A stretch of 64,000 bases of DNA from an uncultured Bacteroidales bacterium (lineage in GTDB: Bacteria > Bacteroidota > Bacteroidia > Bacteroidales > Muribaculaceae): contig CADAFP010000003.1 of the NCBI GenBank assembly GCA_902787185.1, forward strand, positions 44,055 to 108,054, in the 5' to 3' direction. Positions 8,516-17,751 of the stretch are shown piece after piece; the stretch's first letter is position 1; every line of letters starts with the position of its first letter. Both the position numbers and the translations under genes were made by a program. Below the pieces are notes generated by a model that did not search any database, was not told where the DNA came from, and saw only the letters and a program-made list of their open reading frames with translations.

Positions 8516-10240
8516 ATGTCATTTTCCGCATCACGATTCATCATGGCCGCTCTCGCCATGACAACCGCATGCGTCGCATGGGCACAAGCCTTCTTCCTTG
8601 ACGGGCACAAAGCAGTACACGACAATCTCAACAACATCTGGCTGTGCAGCGTGCCGCAAGAGGTGTTCGGACACGAGTGGATGCCAGTAGTCACCATCGA
8701 CAGCACCATGACCGATGTCATCATCAACGGCACACAGGTGGCGAACGGTGACCAGGTGCTGCTGAATCAGATTGCAGGAGGCAGGCTATTCCCGTTCATG
8801 GCAAAGGTGGATGGGCGGATCATTGCCGGAAACATCACCTTCACGTGGCTGCCCGTGCTGGAACTGGAAGGTGAATTTGGCAACGAGTATGCGCCCGGAA
8901 CGGTTTCGCTCAATGCCCCCGATGGCAGTGGCAAGAGTGACATGATGGCCAAGCTCAAGTGGCGCGGCGGTGTCACCAACACCGGCGACAAGCACAAGCG
9001 CAACTATCACATCAAGTTTGTTGACAGCATCGGCGAGAAGAAGAACCGCCGCTTGCTGGACATGCGCAAGGACAACCACTGGAAACTTGATGCCGGACAG
9101 ATCGACCCGCTGCGCATACGCAACCGCGTGTGCAGCGACCTATGGCTCGACATGTCGCGCGACCCCTGGTTCAAGGCCCTCGACTCTACTGCTGTCAACG
9201 GCTCGCATGGCCGCGTCACCGAAGTCATCCTCAACGGTAAGTACCACGGCATCTACGGCCTCATCGAGCCCGTGGACCGCAAACAGTTGGGGCTGGTCAA
9301 GCATGACACGGTGGAAAACGTGTTTCATGGCCAAGAATGGGTGTCAAAACTGTGGGCTCCAACGTATTACCTGCCGCGTTACAACAACAGCAGCAACATG
9401 TGGAACCAGAACGAGGTGAATTACCCTGAATTTGAAGACGTTCATCCCACCGACTGGAGCACCCTGTATAAAGCGTTCGACTTTGCGAGACGCGTCGATG
9501 CGGCCGATGACTGGCAAACCTTGAGCGACTCGCTGGATTACTACTTTGACACGCCGGTGCTGGAAGATTATTTCATCCTTCTTGTCACCATTCAGGCCCT
9601 TGACAACGAGACCAAGAACATCTACTACAGCCTGTATGACAAGGCCACGGGCGACAAACGCCTCACCGTCACCCCTTGGGACCTGGACGTGTCGCTCGGC
9701 GCCAAGACCCTCACAGGGCTAACCGACGCTATGGTATCTCCCGAGCGGGAACTCAACTGGGTGACCAACCTGTATTTGATCGACATGTTCAACCACTCGG
9801 CGCCTCATCGCCAGCACATTATCGACCGCTACTGGCAGTTGAGGCAGACGTGGCTCAACACCGACAACCTGGTGGCCCGTTTCCAAGCCGCCGTCGATGA
9901 ACTGGAGAACAGCGGAGCGGCAGCACGCGAAGAAGCCCGATGGAGCCACGACAGTGACATCAATGGCCAGACGCTGGACATCAGTGCCGAGATGAACCGC
10001 GTGGAGCAATGGATCAGGCGACATATGGCTTACCTCGACGAGAACGTTTTCGTCCGCGCGGCGGGCATCCCGGGAGATGCCGACGGTGATGGGGAGGTCA
10101 GTATCGCCGACATCACCACCATCCTCGACTATATGCTTTCAGGCAAGCCCATCAACGAGCGGCAAGCCGACGTGGATAACGATGGCAGCATCAACATCGG
10201 GGATATCGTCATGCTCGTGGACATCATCCTCAACAAGTAG
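8516..10240 (+). CDS. CotH-family secreted protein (possible protein kinase fold) with dockerin-like C terminus
   Basis: This 574-residue protein has a signal peptide (MSFSASRFIMAALAMTTACV...WA). Residues of about 120-430 match the CotH family: 'AKLKWRGGVTN', 'KRNYHIKF', 'DNHWKLDA...RIRNR', 'VILNGKYHGIYGLIEPVDR' and a late 'TVTPWDLDVSLG'. CotH proteins have an atypical kinase fold and phosphorylate secreted proteins in spore formers; in Bacteroidota the substrate is unknown. The C terminus carries a dockerin-like pair (GDADGDGEVSIADITTILDY, then VDNDGSINIGDIVMLVDIIL). The long structured leader upstream could affect expression. No terminator was seen before the recA promoter. Confidence 0.85.
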   Translation: MSFSASRFIMAALAMTTACVAWAQAFFLDGHKAVHDNLNNIWLCSVPQEVFGHEWMPVVTIDSTMTDVIINGTQVANGDQVLLNQIAGGRLFPFMAKVDGRIIAGNITFTWLPVLELEGEFGNEYAPGTVSLNAPDGSGKSDMMAKLKWRGGVTNTGDKHKRNYHIKFVDSIGEKKNRRLLDMRKDNHWKLDAGQIDPLRIRNRVCSDLWLDMSRDPWFKALDSTAVNGSHGRVTEVILNGKYHGIYGLIEPVDRKQLGLVKHDTVENVFHGQEWVSKLWAPTYYLPRYNNSSNMWNQNEVNYPEFEDVHPTDWSTLYKAFDFARRVDAADDWQTLSDSLDYYFDTPVLEDYFILLVTIQALDNETKNIYYSLYDKATGDKRLTVTPWDLDVSLGAKTLTGLTDAMVSPERELNWVTNLYLIDMFNHSAPHRQHIIDRYWQLRQTWLNTDNLVARFQAAVDELENSGAAAREEARWSHDSDINGQTLDISAEMNRVEQWIRRHMAYLDENVFVRAAGIPGDADGDGEVSIADITTILDYMLSGKPINERQADVDNDGSINIGDIVMLVDIILNK

Positions 10241-10306
10241 CCTCAATATTCAGGCCGCTCACCTATTTTAACGGTCCTGCACGAGGCATAACCCGAAAAA
10301 AAAGAT

Positions 10307-10314
10307 TATCTTTG
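10307..10314 (+). promoter_or_regulatory. -7 box TATCTTTG, recA promoter
   Basis: TATCTTTG sits 45 bases before the recA ATG, after an A-rich stretch. No LexA-like palindrome was seen nearby. Confidence 0.7.
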
Positions 10315-10359
10315 CATCTTTCAAAATAAGAACATCAACATCATAATTATAATCATATC

Positions 10360-11406
10360 ATGGCAGAAGAAATTATCAATCAAGAGGAAATGAGCAACCA
10401 GCCGCAGCGCAAGGAGGTTTCTCCCGAGAAACTCAAGGCCTTGCAAGTGGCAATGGATAAGATAGGCAAGACCTTTGGCAGCGGAACCATCATGAAGTTG
10501 GGCGATGACCACATCGAGGACATCGAGGTGATTCCCTCTGGCTCCATCGGTCTGGACAACGCGCTGGGCGTGGGAGGCTATCCCCGCGGCCGCATCATCG
10601 AGATTTACGGTCCCGAGTCGTCGGGCAAGACCACCCTGGCAATCCATGCCATCGCCGAGGCACAGAAGGCAGGCGGCATCGCTGCCATCATCGATGCCGA
10701 GCACGCCTTTGACCGCTTCTATGCCGAATCGCTGGGCGTAGACGTGAATAACCTGTGGATTGCACAACCCGACAGTGGCGAGCAGGCCCTGGAGATTGCC
10801 GACCAACTCATCCGCAGCAGCGCCATCGACATCATCGTCATCGACAGTGTCGCTGCCCTAACCCCCAAGGCCGAAATTGAAGGCGAAATGGGCGAGAGCA
10901 AGATGGGCCTGCAGGCACGCCTGATGAGCCAAGCACTGAGGAAACTCACCGCCACCATCAGCCGCACCAACACTTGCTGCATCTTCATCAACCAGCTGCG
11001 CGAAAAGTTGGGCGTGATGTTTGGCAATCCCGAGACCACTACGGGCGGTAACGCTTTGAAGTTCTACAGCAGCGTGCGTCTGGACATCCGCCGCATCGGC
11101 CAGATCAAGGACGGTGACCAGGTGACCGGCAACCTCACCCGCGTGAAGGTGGTGAAGAACAAGGTGGCGCCCCCCTTCCGCAAAGCCGAATTTGAGATCC
11201 GCTTTGGCGAGGGCATCAGCAAGATAGGCGAAATCATTGACCTGGGTGTCGAGTTCGGCATCGTCAAGAAGAGTGGCGCATGGTTCTCCTATGAGGGCAC
11301 CAAATTAGGTCAGGGCCGCGACGCCGCCAAGCAGATGGTGGCCGACAACCCCGAGCTCGCCGAGGAACTCGAAGCCAAAATCAAGGAGGCCATGAAGGCC
11401 AAGTAA
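10360..11406 (+). CDS. recA: Recombinase RecA
   Basis: This 348-residue protein is full length for RecA, the ATP-dependent strand-exchange protein of homologous recombination and SOS induction. Walker A GPESSGKT is at 84-91, Walker B (IDIIVIDSV) at about 156-163, and the DNA-binding L2 loop ([19 protein letters not shown]) at 222-240. The polymerisation segment and acidic-lysine C-terminal tail are normal. The N terminus is about 20 residues longer than E. coli RecA, which is common in Bacteroidota. It has its own promoter and converges with metK across a hairpin. Confidence 0.99.
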   Translation: MAEEIINQEEMSNQPQRKEVSPEKLKALQVAMDKIGKTFGSGTIMKLGDDHIEDIEVIPSGSIGLDNALGVGGYPRGRIIEIYGPESSGKTTLAIHAIAEAQKAGGIAAIIDAEHAFDRFYAESLGVDVNNLWIAQPDSGEQALEIADQLIRSSAIDIIVIDSVAALTPKAEIEGEMGESKMGLQARLMSQALRKLTATISRTNTCCIFINQLREKLGVMFGNPETTTGGNALKFYSSVRLDIRRIGQIKDGDQVTGNLTRVKVVKNKVAPPFRKAEFEIRFGEGISKIGEIIDLGVEFGIVKKSGAWFSYEGTKLGQGRDAAKQMVADNPELAEELEAKIKEAMKAK

Positions 11407-11437
11407 ACCGCCTTTCAAACGGCCACACACACTACAC

Positions 11438-11470
11438 AACGAGCCGCCCCATATCGCAGGGCGGCTCGTT
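11438..11470. terminator. Bidirectional hairpin between recA and metK
   Basis: A 12-bp perfect stem (AACGAGCCGCCC / GGGCGGCTCGTT) with a 9-base loop lies between the two convergent genes. T-runs on either side are weak. Confidence 0.65.
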
Positions 11471-11491
11471 GTGTTCCAGTGCCTGTGGTAT

Positions 11492-11531
11492 CTATAGCAT
11501 CTATAGTCTCTATAGCTTCTATAGCGGCTAT
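11492..11531. repeat. 9-bp word array K between recA and metK
   Basis: Four 9-bp words starting CTATAG (CTATAGCAT, CTATAGTCT, CTATAGCTT, CTATAGCGG) and a partial fifth stand just past the metK stop. The same word recurs in array L at 32471-32514. Confidence 0.85.
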
Positions 11532-11536
11532 TTCCC

Positions 11537-12805
11537 TCACGAGAGGCCGAAGGCTGCACGCAGCATTTCGGTGCGGTTGAGCTTCTCCCACGTGAACAGC
11601 TCGACCTCGACTTCCCTAGTCTGGTTGTAGAGGGATTCAAACTTTTTCACCTTCAACTCATACTTGCGGCCCATGTGGCCATAGGCGGCCGTCTCGGTAT
11701 AGATGGGATTGAGCAGTTTCAAGTCCCTGATGATGGCGGCAGGACGCAGGTCGAACATTTCCTTGAGGATGTCGGCAATCTCGGCGTCGCTCTTGTTCAC
11801 ATGGCTGGTGCCGTAGGTGTTGATGTAGAAGCTGACGGGTTCGGCACGGCCGATGGCATAGGCCACCTGCACCAATACCTCGTCGGCAATGCCTGCGGCA
11901 ACCACATTTTTAGCGATGTGACGGCAGGCATAGGCGGCACTGCGGTCCACCTTGCTGGGATCCTTGCCCGAGAAGGCGCCACCGCCGTGAGCGCCGCGAC
12001 CGCCGTAGGTGTCCACGATGATTTTGCGGCCCGTGAGACCCGTGTCACCATGAGGTCCACCGATGACAAACTTGCCCGTGGGATTGACAAACTCCTCGGT
12101 CTTGCCGTCATACAGCGCCTTGATGTCGTCGCTGTAGTGGGCCAGAGTCCTGGGAATCAGTATCTCGTGAACGTCGCGGGCGATGCGCTTCTGGTCCACA
12201 TCCTCGTCGTGCTGGGTGCTCACCACGATGGTGTGGATGTGCACGGGACGGCGGGTGTCGCCGTCATACTCGACCGTCACCTGAGCCTTGGCGTCGGGAC
12301 GCAGGTAAGGCATCAGTTCCAGGTGGTTGTGACGGATGTCGGCCAGTTCACGCATGAGGGCATGCGCCAAATCAAGCGTCAACGGCATGTAGTTGGGCGT
12401 CTCGTTGCAGGCGTAGCCAAACATCATGCCCTGGTCGCCAGCACCTTGGTCCTCGCGGTTATCCTCGGCGTTGTCAACACCCTGCTTGATGTCGCCACTC
12501 TGCTCATGGACGCTGTTGAGGATGCCGCATGAACTGCCGTCAAACTGATATTCACTCTTGGTGTAACCAATCTTGTTGATCACCTCGCGCGCGGTGCGCT
12601 GCAGGTCGATATAAACGTTGGTGGTCACCTCGCCCGAGATAACTACCTGGCCCGTGGTCACCAGCGTCTCGCATGCCACGTGGGCATGGGGGTCAAAAGC
12701 CAAAAACTTGTCAAGGATGGCGTCGCTAATCTGGTCAGCGACCTTGTCGGGGTGCCCTTCAGACACGCTCTCGGACGTGAATAGATAATTGTTCTTACTG
12801 TTCAT
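11537..12805 (-). CDS. metK: S-adenosylmethionine synthetase MetK
   Basis: This 422-residue enzyme makes S-adenosylmethionine from methionine and ATP. The three characteristic regions are visible: [20 protein letters not shown] near the N terminus, [12 protein letters not shown] at about 120-131 (methionine/ATP site), and the glycine-rich [20 protein letters not shown] (P-loop-like) at about 270-289. It is slightly longer than the E. coli enzyme (384), as in other Bacteroidota. The 5' leader of about 145 nt carries a candidate SAM-II aptamer at 12878-12924, so feedback control by its own product is likely. Confidence 0.98.
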   Translation of the reverse strand: MNSKNNYLFTSESVSEGHPDKVADQISDAILDKFLAFDPHAHVACETLVTTGQVVISGEVTTNVYIDLQRTAREVINKIGYTKSEYQFDGSSCGILNSVHEQSGDIKQGVDNAEDNREDQGAGDQGMMFGYACNETPNYMPLTLDLAHALMRELADIRHNHLELMPYLRPDAKAQVTVEYDGDTRRPVHIHTIVVSTQHDEDVDQKRIARDVHEILIPRTLAHYSDDIKALYDGKTEEFVNPTGKFVIGGPHGDTGLTGRKIIVDTYGGRGAHGGGAFSGKDPSKVDRSAAYACRHIAKNVVAAGIADEVLVQVAYAIGRAEPVSFYINTYGTSHVNKSDAEIADILKEMFDLRPAAIIRDLKLLNPIYTETAAYGHMGRKYELKVKKFESLYNQTREVEVELFTWEKLNRTEMLRAAFGLS

Positions 12806-12877
12806 TGTTACAAAAAACCGTTATTTTTGTGGAACATGAACGCTAAAAAAGAATCAAGAATAAGACTGTTGATGATT

Positions 12878-12924
12878 GCATTTTAGCATTTTTTCAAGTG
12901 GTTGCAAGCAGCCCAAATTCCACT
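12878..12924 (-). promoter_or_regulatory. Candidate SAM-II riboswitch aptamer upstream of metK
   Basis: Read on the minus strand, a 5-bp stem (AGUGG at 12924-12920 with CCACU at 12901-12897) encloses AAUUUGGGCUGCUUGCAA. It is followed by UUGAAAAAAUGCUAAAAUGC. The order stem, AUUU, UUGCA, stem, UGA-AAA, GCUAAAA matches the SAM-II pseudoknot, in which AUUU pairs with AAAU downstream and GCUAAAA lines the ligand pocket. The second pseudoknot helix is short (GC with GC). It starts about 25 nt after the predicted transcription start and ends 72 nt before the metK ATG. The assignment is by eye. Confidence 0.62.
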
Positions 12925-12955
12925 GTTAATAATATGTTGTTTCAAAAATTGGCTG

Positions 12956-12963
12956 CAAAGGTA
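12956..12963 (-). promoter_or_regulatory. -7 box TACCTTTG, metK promoter
   Basis: The box faces metK, about 150 bases upstream of its ATG, and places the candidate riboswitch inside the transcribed leader. Confidence 0.7.
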
Positions 12964-13029
12964 GTAATATTTTTCCATTACCAACCTATGCACCATCGCT
13001 TTTTTCTAAAAAACACCGATTGATAAGCC

Positions 13030-14151
13030 CTAACGCGTAAAACCGTCAATCTTCATTTCTTTTCCAACCACTTCACTCAGCATGTCAAGCACTTTGCGCT
13101 TCACACCGATTTTCAACGGCGACTGCATGACATCAAAATCGGGACGATTGTTGGCCTCGATAAACTCGAGAGTGCCCTTATCGGTGATGATGACATCCCA
13201 TCCGCTGACCGTGTTCTTGGTCTGGCGGGCCGCGCTGACGCAAAAGTCAACGACCTCGTTCCACCGCGGAATCTGTGCGCCCTTAATCAGCATATTGGTG
13301 TCAGGGTGCCTCTCCACCCTCAGCCCCTCGGTAGTAATGCCCTCGCTCTCTATCACACCGGTTTCCATATTGATTTGGGCGAACAGTCCGCCAGCATGGG
13401 CATTGTCGATGATCATGTCACCGATTCCCATGCGCAGGAACGCGCCAAACGGGAACGCCTTGCCGCGGAAGGCCACCGTGACAAAACGTATCGTGTTGAG
13501 CGACTGGGGATGAAAGGCTTGGATGGCATCACAGCCATGCAGGCACTCCTCAATGATCATAGAACCCTGTACACACTTGTCGTACAGCGACTTGATTTGC
13601 ACGGGATCGGTTTGTGCTGGTACCTTCTTCACCCCGAAGCCCAGACTGCCGTCATGAGGCTTGATGACGCACTCTGTCGAACTCAGCAGGTCGGCAAACT
13701 GCTCATAGGTGCACTGTGGGGTGTATAGCCACCGGCGCTTGCAAAAACCCAAAGCGGTGAAGCGTGCAAGGAACTTGTCCTTCTGCAATGGCAGGCCGTG
13801 GAAATCGTTGGGATATTTCATGCGCAGCTTGCAGGATACAGCGCGCATCAATGAGCGGGAGATGAACTCGTCACGTTCCTCCTCGGTCAACCGGTAAAAC
13901 TCGTACTGGTGCAGGTACTCCGAAATGGAGACATAGTGCTTGTTCATGGCCTGGTAAAAGTCCTCACGCGATGCGCCCTCGGGCAACGGTGCTCCCGATG
14001 CAAAGAACTTGTCAGCCTCCTTGCGGATAGCGGCCAACTCCTTGCGCAAGAGGTAACGGGCAGCCAAATCAGGGTACAACCTGAACACTACTCCGTATGC
14101 AACTGGACGGACGATGTATCTACGCACTATTTTTTTCCAATTCTTAGCCAT
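13030..14151 (-). CDS. Sugar-transfer-associated ATP-grasp protein
   Basis: This 373-residue protein resembles the ATP-grasp family found in capsule and exopolysaccharide clusters. Supporting segments are 'CVIKPHDGSLGFGVKKV' (lysine and glycine loop for ATP, about 165-181), 'GSMIIEECLHGCD' (about 205-217), 'LNTIRFVTVAF', and 'WDVIITDKGTLEFIEANNRP' near the C terminus, which provides the metal-binding E and N residues of ATP-grasp folds. It probably ligates a carboxylate to an amino or hydroxyl group of a glycan or peptide. The substrate is unknown. It is monocistronic here, with a plain 14152-14358 upstream interval. Confidence 0.75.
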   Translation of the reverse strand: MAKNWKKIVRRYIVRPVAYGVVFRLYPDLAARYLLRKELAAIRKEADKFFASGAPLPEGASREDFYQAMNKHYVSISEYLHQYEFYRLTEEERDEFISRSLMRAVSCKLRMKYPNDFHGLPLQKDKFLARFTALGFCKRRWLYTPQCTYEQFADLLSSTECVIKPHDGSLGFGVKKVPAQTDPVQIKSLYDKCVQGSMIIEECLHGCDAIQAFHPQSLNTIRFVTVAFRGKAFPFGAFLRMGIGDMIIDNAHAGGLFAQINMETGVIESEGITTEGLRVERHPDTNMLIKGAQIPRWNEVVDFCVSAARQTKNTVSGWDVIITDKGTLEFIEANNRPDFDVMQSPLKIGVKRKVLDMLSEVVGKEMKIDGFTR

Positions 14152-14358
14152 GACGAGTAAACTATAACTGTTACAATGTATAAGAGCATCGGTAAACGTG
14201 GCAAAGTTATCACTAAAAATTGAAAACGCAATAAGACAAAGATGTTTTTCGGCCCAAAAGGGTGATAAAACCCAAGTCTATTTTTGGGGACTATGGACGA
14301 GGGGGAAGGAAATTGCAGTTAAAACTTGAGCGGGAGGCGCGATACTAAAAAATTTTAT

Positions 14359-14366
14359 TACCTTTG
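14359..14366 (+). promoter_or_regulatory. -7 box TACCTTTG, promoter of the lolD-like operon
   Basis: The box is 24 bases before the ATG at 14391, giving a leader of roughly 20 nt. Confidence 0.7.
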
Positions 14367-14390
14367 CATTTCGATTGAAATGTCACAACG

Positions 14391-15065
14391 ATGATTGAGG
14401 CAAGGAACATAGTGAAACGGTATGGCGACCTGGAGGTGCTGCGGGGTGTGGACCTCGACATCGCCCAGGGCGAGATTGTGTCGATTGTGGGTCCCAGCGG
14501 GGCCGGCAAGACAACGTTGTTGCAAATCATCGGCACGCTTGACATGCCACAGCAGGGCGAGGTGCGCTACGAGGGCAAGAACGTGCTCGCGATGAAGGAT
14601 CGAGAGTTGGCACACTTCCGCAACCGCAACATCGGCTTCGTGTTCCAGTTCCACCAGCTGCTGCCCGAGTTCACCATGCTCGAGAATGTCGCCATCCCCG
14701 CATTGCTGGGCGGTGACAACCGCAGCGATGCCATGGACCGCGCGCGACGCCTGTTGGAGCGTATGCACCTGTCAGACCGTCTGTCCCACAAGCCGTCGCA
14801 ACTGAGTGGCGGCGAGTGCCAGCGTGTGGCAGTGGCCCGAGCACTCATCAACAGTCCCAAGGTCATCCTTGCCGACGAGCCGTCGGGTAGCCTCGACAGC
14901 CAGAACAAACAGGAACTGCACCGCCTATTCTTTGAGTTGCGCGATGAGTTGAACCAGACATTTATTATTGTGACACATGACGAGGGCCTCGCCGCACAGG
15001 CCGACCGCACGCTACACATGCGCGACGGCATGATTGTTGACCAGACCACCCGCACCGCACAATGA
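14391..15065 (+). CDS. lolD: ABC transporter ATPase, LolD/MacB-like
   Basis: This 224-residue nucleotide-binding subunit has Walker A GPSGAGKT at 34-41, signature LSGGECQR at 138-145, Walker B VILADEP at 158-164 and switch histidine H196. The '[18 protein letters not shown]' Q-loop region is typical of LolD, which powers release of outer-membrane lipoproteins to LolA. No permease gene (LolC/E) is next to it, which is usual in Bacteroidota. The stop overlaps the next start by four bases (ATGA), so it is co-translated with a lipoprotein gene. A MacB- or FtsE-type role cannot be excluded. Confidence 0.85.
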   Translation: MIEARNIVKRYGDLEVLRGVDLDIAQGEIVSIVGPSGAGKTTLLQIIGTLDMPQQGEVRYEGKNVLAMKDRELAHFRNRNIGFVFQFHQLLPEFTMLENVAIPALLGGDNRSDAMDRARRLLERMHLSDRLSHKPSQLSGGECQRVAVARALINSPKVILADEPSGSLDSQNKQELHRLFFELRDELNQTFIIVTHDEGLAAQADRTLHMRDGMIVDQTTRTAQ

Positions 15066-15730
15066 GACGACTGCCGCAACTGTCCATATTGCTCATCGCC
15101 GCCCTGATGGCTCTGGCATCCTGCGACAAGCAGGAGGACATCGACCGTGCCTATACCGACTACCGCTACGACATCGTGACCTACTTGGGCCAAAACGCGA
15201 CGGGGGCGGTCTTTGAGTACCTGGGGCACGGCGACTCGGCAGCCATTAGGCTGCAGTCGGTCGTGGACATCAGCCAGGATGCCAAAACGCACCAGCGCGT
15301 GCTGCTGCGCTACGACTTCGCCGACAAGAAGGCCAGCGACCAGCGCGACATCAACGTGTACAACTGCTACACCATCATCAGCGACTCGATACGCATGACG
15401 ATGGACAGTCCCGACAGCCTGCCGCAACACGAGGTGAAGTTGCGCAGCCTGTGGCGCACCGGCGAGTTCATCAACCTGCACTGCCAGGTGGAATACACGG
15501 GCAAGAACCGCACCTTTATGCTCGTTGCCGACGGTAACACCCTCAAGGACGACACCGTGCACTGCTATCTGGCTCACGGGCTGCGTGGCGAGCAGGGCAC
15601 CTTCTGGCGCGACTGCTATGCGTCGTTCAACGTGGGGGCGCTATGGAAACGCCCGTCGTTCCACTGCTTGAGGATTCACCTCAACGACCTGACATTTCCT
15701 GACACAGAGTATTACGATTTTACTAAATAA
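15062..15730 (+). CDS. NigD-like lipoprotein
   Basis: This 222-residue protein has a lipoprotein signal peptide ending LMALASC, with the lipidated cysteine at 21. The mature part is a beta-rich sequence with features of the NigD-like family of Bacteroidales, including 'LRYDFADKK' near the middle and the C-terminal '[19 protein letters not shown]'. It is probably attached to the outer membrane and its function is unknown. It overlaps the preceding ATPase gene by four bases, which suggests that the lipoprotein and the ATPase act together or are at least made in a fixed ratio. Confidence 0.7.
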   Translation: MRRLPQLSILLIAALMALASCDKQEDIDRAYTDYRYDIVTYLGQNATGAVFEYLGHGDSAAIRLQSVVDISQDAKTHQRVLLRYDFADKKASDQRDINVYNCYTIISDSIRMTMDSPDSLPQHEVKLRSLWRTGEFINLHCQVEYTGKNRTFMLVADGNTLKDDTVHCYLAHGLRGEQGTFWRDCYASFNVGALWKRPSFHCLRIHLNDLTFPDTEYYDFTK

Positions 15731-15765
15731 ATTATTCATTTAAACACATTCATAATTCAAACATT

Positions 15766-16089
15766 ATGGCAAACGAAAATCAGAACCAACAGCAGATTAA
15801 GATTGAAATTCCTAAGGAAGAGTTGCAGGGCCGCTATGCCAACATGGCAATGATTGCCCATGGTCCCAATGATTTCTTCATCGATATGATCCTGCGCGGC
15901 CCCAACATGCCGCAGGCCCGCGTTCAGAGCCGCATCATCATGGCCCCGCAGCATGCCAAGGAGCTGATGCTCGCCCTCCAGGATAACATCCACCGCTATG
16001 AGAGCAACTTCGGCGAAATCAAGATCAACCGTCCCGCTGGTGCCAACAGCAACATTATGGACTTCCCCCTGCCCAAGGGACAGGCGTAA
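15766..16089 (+). CDS. DUF3467 family protein
   Basis: This 107-residue acidic soluble protein begins MANENQNQQQ and contains 'YANMAMIAHGPNDFFIDMIL', 'QSRIIMAPQHAKELMLAL' and 'NIHRYESNFGEI', which match the small DUF3467 family. Members are conserved in many Bacteroidota without a defined role. It starts 35 bases after the lipoprotein gene and is probably part of the same transcript. Its TAA is directly followed by a 7-bp repeat array. Confidence 0.85.
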   Translation: MANENQNQQQIKIEIPKEELQGRYANMAMIAHGPNDFFIDMILRGPNMPQARVQSRIIMAPQHAKELMLALQDNIHRYESNFGEIKINRPAGANSNIMDFPLPKGQA

Positions 16090-16150
16090 ACAGTTAACAG
16101 TTGACAGTTAACAGTTAATAGTTAATAGTTGACATCAAATTTTTTTTGAC
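16089..16150 (+). repeat. 7-bp word half-array G before cysS
   Basis: Words of the CAGTTAA type (CAGTTAA, CAGTTGA, TAGTTAA) repeat about six times directly after the DUF3467 stop. They end in GTTGACATC, a T-run and GAC, which resembles the core of array A. There is no right arm; cysS starts ten bases later. Confidence 0.75.
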
Positions 16151-16159
16151 GCATTTCAG

Positions 16160-17635
16160 ATGGAACATCCATTGTTCATATACAACACCCTCACCAGGCG
16201 CAAGGAGCACTTCGTGCCGCTGAACGAGCCGATGGTGGGCATGTATGTGTGCGGCCCCACGGTCTATGGCGACCCTCATCTGGGCCACACCCGCCCCGCC
16301 ATCACGTTTGACGTGCTGTTCCGCTACTTGCAGCAGCTGGGCTACAAGGTGCGCTATGTGCGCAACATCACCGATGTGGGCCACCTGGAACATGATGCCG
16401 ACGAGGGCGAAGACAAGATTGCCAAAAAGGCGCGCCTCGAGCAACTCGAGCCCATGGAAGTGGCCCAGTACTACACCAACCGCTACCATGCTGCCATGCA
16501 GGCGCTCAACGTGCTGCCTCCCAGCATCGAGCCCCATGCCACGGGACACATCATCGAGCAGGAGGAACTGGTCAAGCAGATCATGGCCAACGGCTATGCC
16601 TATGAGACAAACGGCAGCGTGTATTTTGACATCGAAGCCTTTAACCGCGACCACCGCTACGGTGTGCTGTCGGGACGCAACCTCGATGACATCCTGAACG
16701 CCAGCCGCGAGCTCGAGGGTGTGGGCGAAAAGCGCAACCAGGCCGATTTCGCCTTGTGGAAGAAGGCCCAGCCCGAGCACATCATGCGCTGGCCGTCGCC
16801 CTGGAGCGACGGTTTCCCCGGATGGCACTGCGAGTGCACGGCCATGGGACGCAAGTACCTGGGTCAGCACTTCGACATCCACGGTGGCGGCATGGACCTC
16901 GTGTTCCCGCACCATGAGTGCGAAATTGCGCAGGCTGTGGCCAGTCAGGGTGATCAGATGGTGCGCTACTGGATGCACAACAACATGATCACCATCAACG
17001 GTCAGAAGATGGGCAAATCGCTGGGCAACTTCATCACCCTGGAGCAGTTCTTCACGGGCGACCACCCGGCGTTAACCCAGGCCTACACGCCCATGACCAT
17101 CCGTTTCTTCATCCTTCAGGCCCATTACCGCGGCACTGTGGACTTCAGCAACGAGGCCCTTCAGGCTGCCGAGAAAGCCCTGGAGCGCATACTGGACGGT
17201 TGGCATCGCCTGAACGCCCTCACCGCCGCACCGCAGTCCTCGCTCACGCTCGACAATTACCGTCAGCGCTGTGCCGACGCGATGAACGACGACCTGAACA
17301 CGCCGACGGTCATCGCCACCCTGTTTGACGCCTGCAAGGTCATCAATCAGGCCAACGACGGCAATGCCAGCCTGAGTCAGGCCGATATCGACGAGTTGAA
17401 GCGCGTCTTCCAGACCTACCTGTTCGACGTGCTGGGCATCCGCGACGATGCCGCTGGCGGCGACAGCGTGAATCTGGAGCCTTACCGTCAGGCCGTTGAC
17501 CTGCTGCTGGAGATGCGCCGCAACGCCAAGGCTGCCAAAGATTGGGCAACCAGCGACCTCATCCGCGACAAGCTCGCCGAGTTTGGCTTTGAGGTCAAGG
17601 ACACCAAGGACGGCTTTGAGTGGAAAGTGAAATAA
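16160..17635 (+). CDS. cysS: Cysteine-tRNA ligase
   Basis: This 491-residue class I synthetase attaches cysteine to tRNA-Cys. The zinc cysteine in [15 protein letters not shown] (C31) and the HIGH-type HLGH at 40-43 are present. Further zinc ligands lie in 'WHCECTAMG' and 'HHECEIAQ', and the KMSKS motif appears as KMGKS at 283-287. The C-terminal DALR-like anticodon domain ends [13 protein letters not shown]. The length is normal. It lies between arrays G and B. Confidence 0.98.
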   Translation: MEHPLFIYNTLTRRKEHFVPLNEPMVGMYVCGPTVYGDPHLGHTRPAITFDVLFRYLQQLGYKVRYVRNITDVGHLEHDADEGEDKIAKKARLEQLEPMEVAQYYTNRYHAAMQALNVLPPSIEPHATGHIIEQEELVKQIMANGYAYETNGSVYFDIEAFNRDHRYGVLSGRNLDDILNASRELEGVGEKRNQADFALWKKAQPEHIMRWPSPWSDGFPGWHCECTAMGRKYLGQHFDIHGGGMDLVFPHHECEIAQAVASQGDQMVRYWMHNNMITINGQKMGKSLGNFITLEQFFTGDHPALTQAYTPMTIRFFILQAHYRGTVDFSNEALQAAEKALERILDGWHRLNALTAAPQSSLTLDNYRQRCADAMNDDLNTPTVIATLFDACKVINQANDGNASLSQADIDELKRVFQTYLFDVLGIRDDAAGGDSVNLEPYRQAVDLLLEMRRNAKAAKDWATSDLIRDKLAEFGFEVKDTKDGFEWKVK

Positions 17636-17640
17636 TTTTA

Positions 17641-17749
17641 GTGATAAGATAATAGATAAGAGATAATAGATAATGGTTGAAAATCAGTAGAATACCATCC
17701 GTTATCTATTATCTATTATCTTTTATCTATTATCTATTATCTTTTATCT
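17641..17749. repeat. 7-bp word inverted array B between cysS and the glycosyltransferase
   Basis: The left arm has AATAGAT and AAGAGAT words (17641-17674). The right arm has the complementary ATCTATT and ATCTTTT words about seven times (17698-17747). The unique centre runs from GGTTGAAAATC to ACCATCCG. The right arm ends directly at the next start codon. Confidence 0.9.
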
Positions 17750-17751
17750 GA

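Noticed and set aside
2748-10240. A cellulosome-type cluster
   Set aside because: Dockerin-like repeats are present but there is no cohesin, scaffoldin or cellulase in the window; the repeats are therefore only called dockerin-like.
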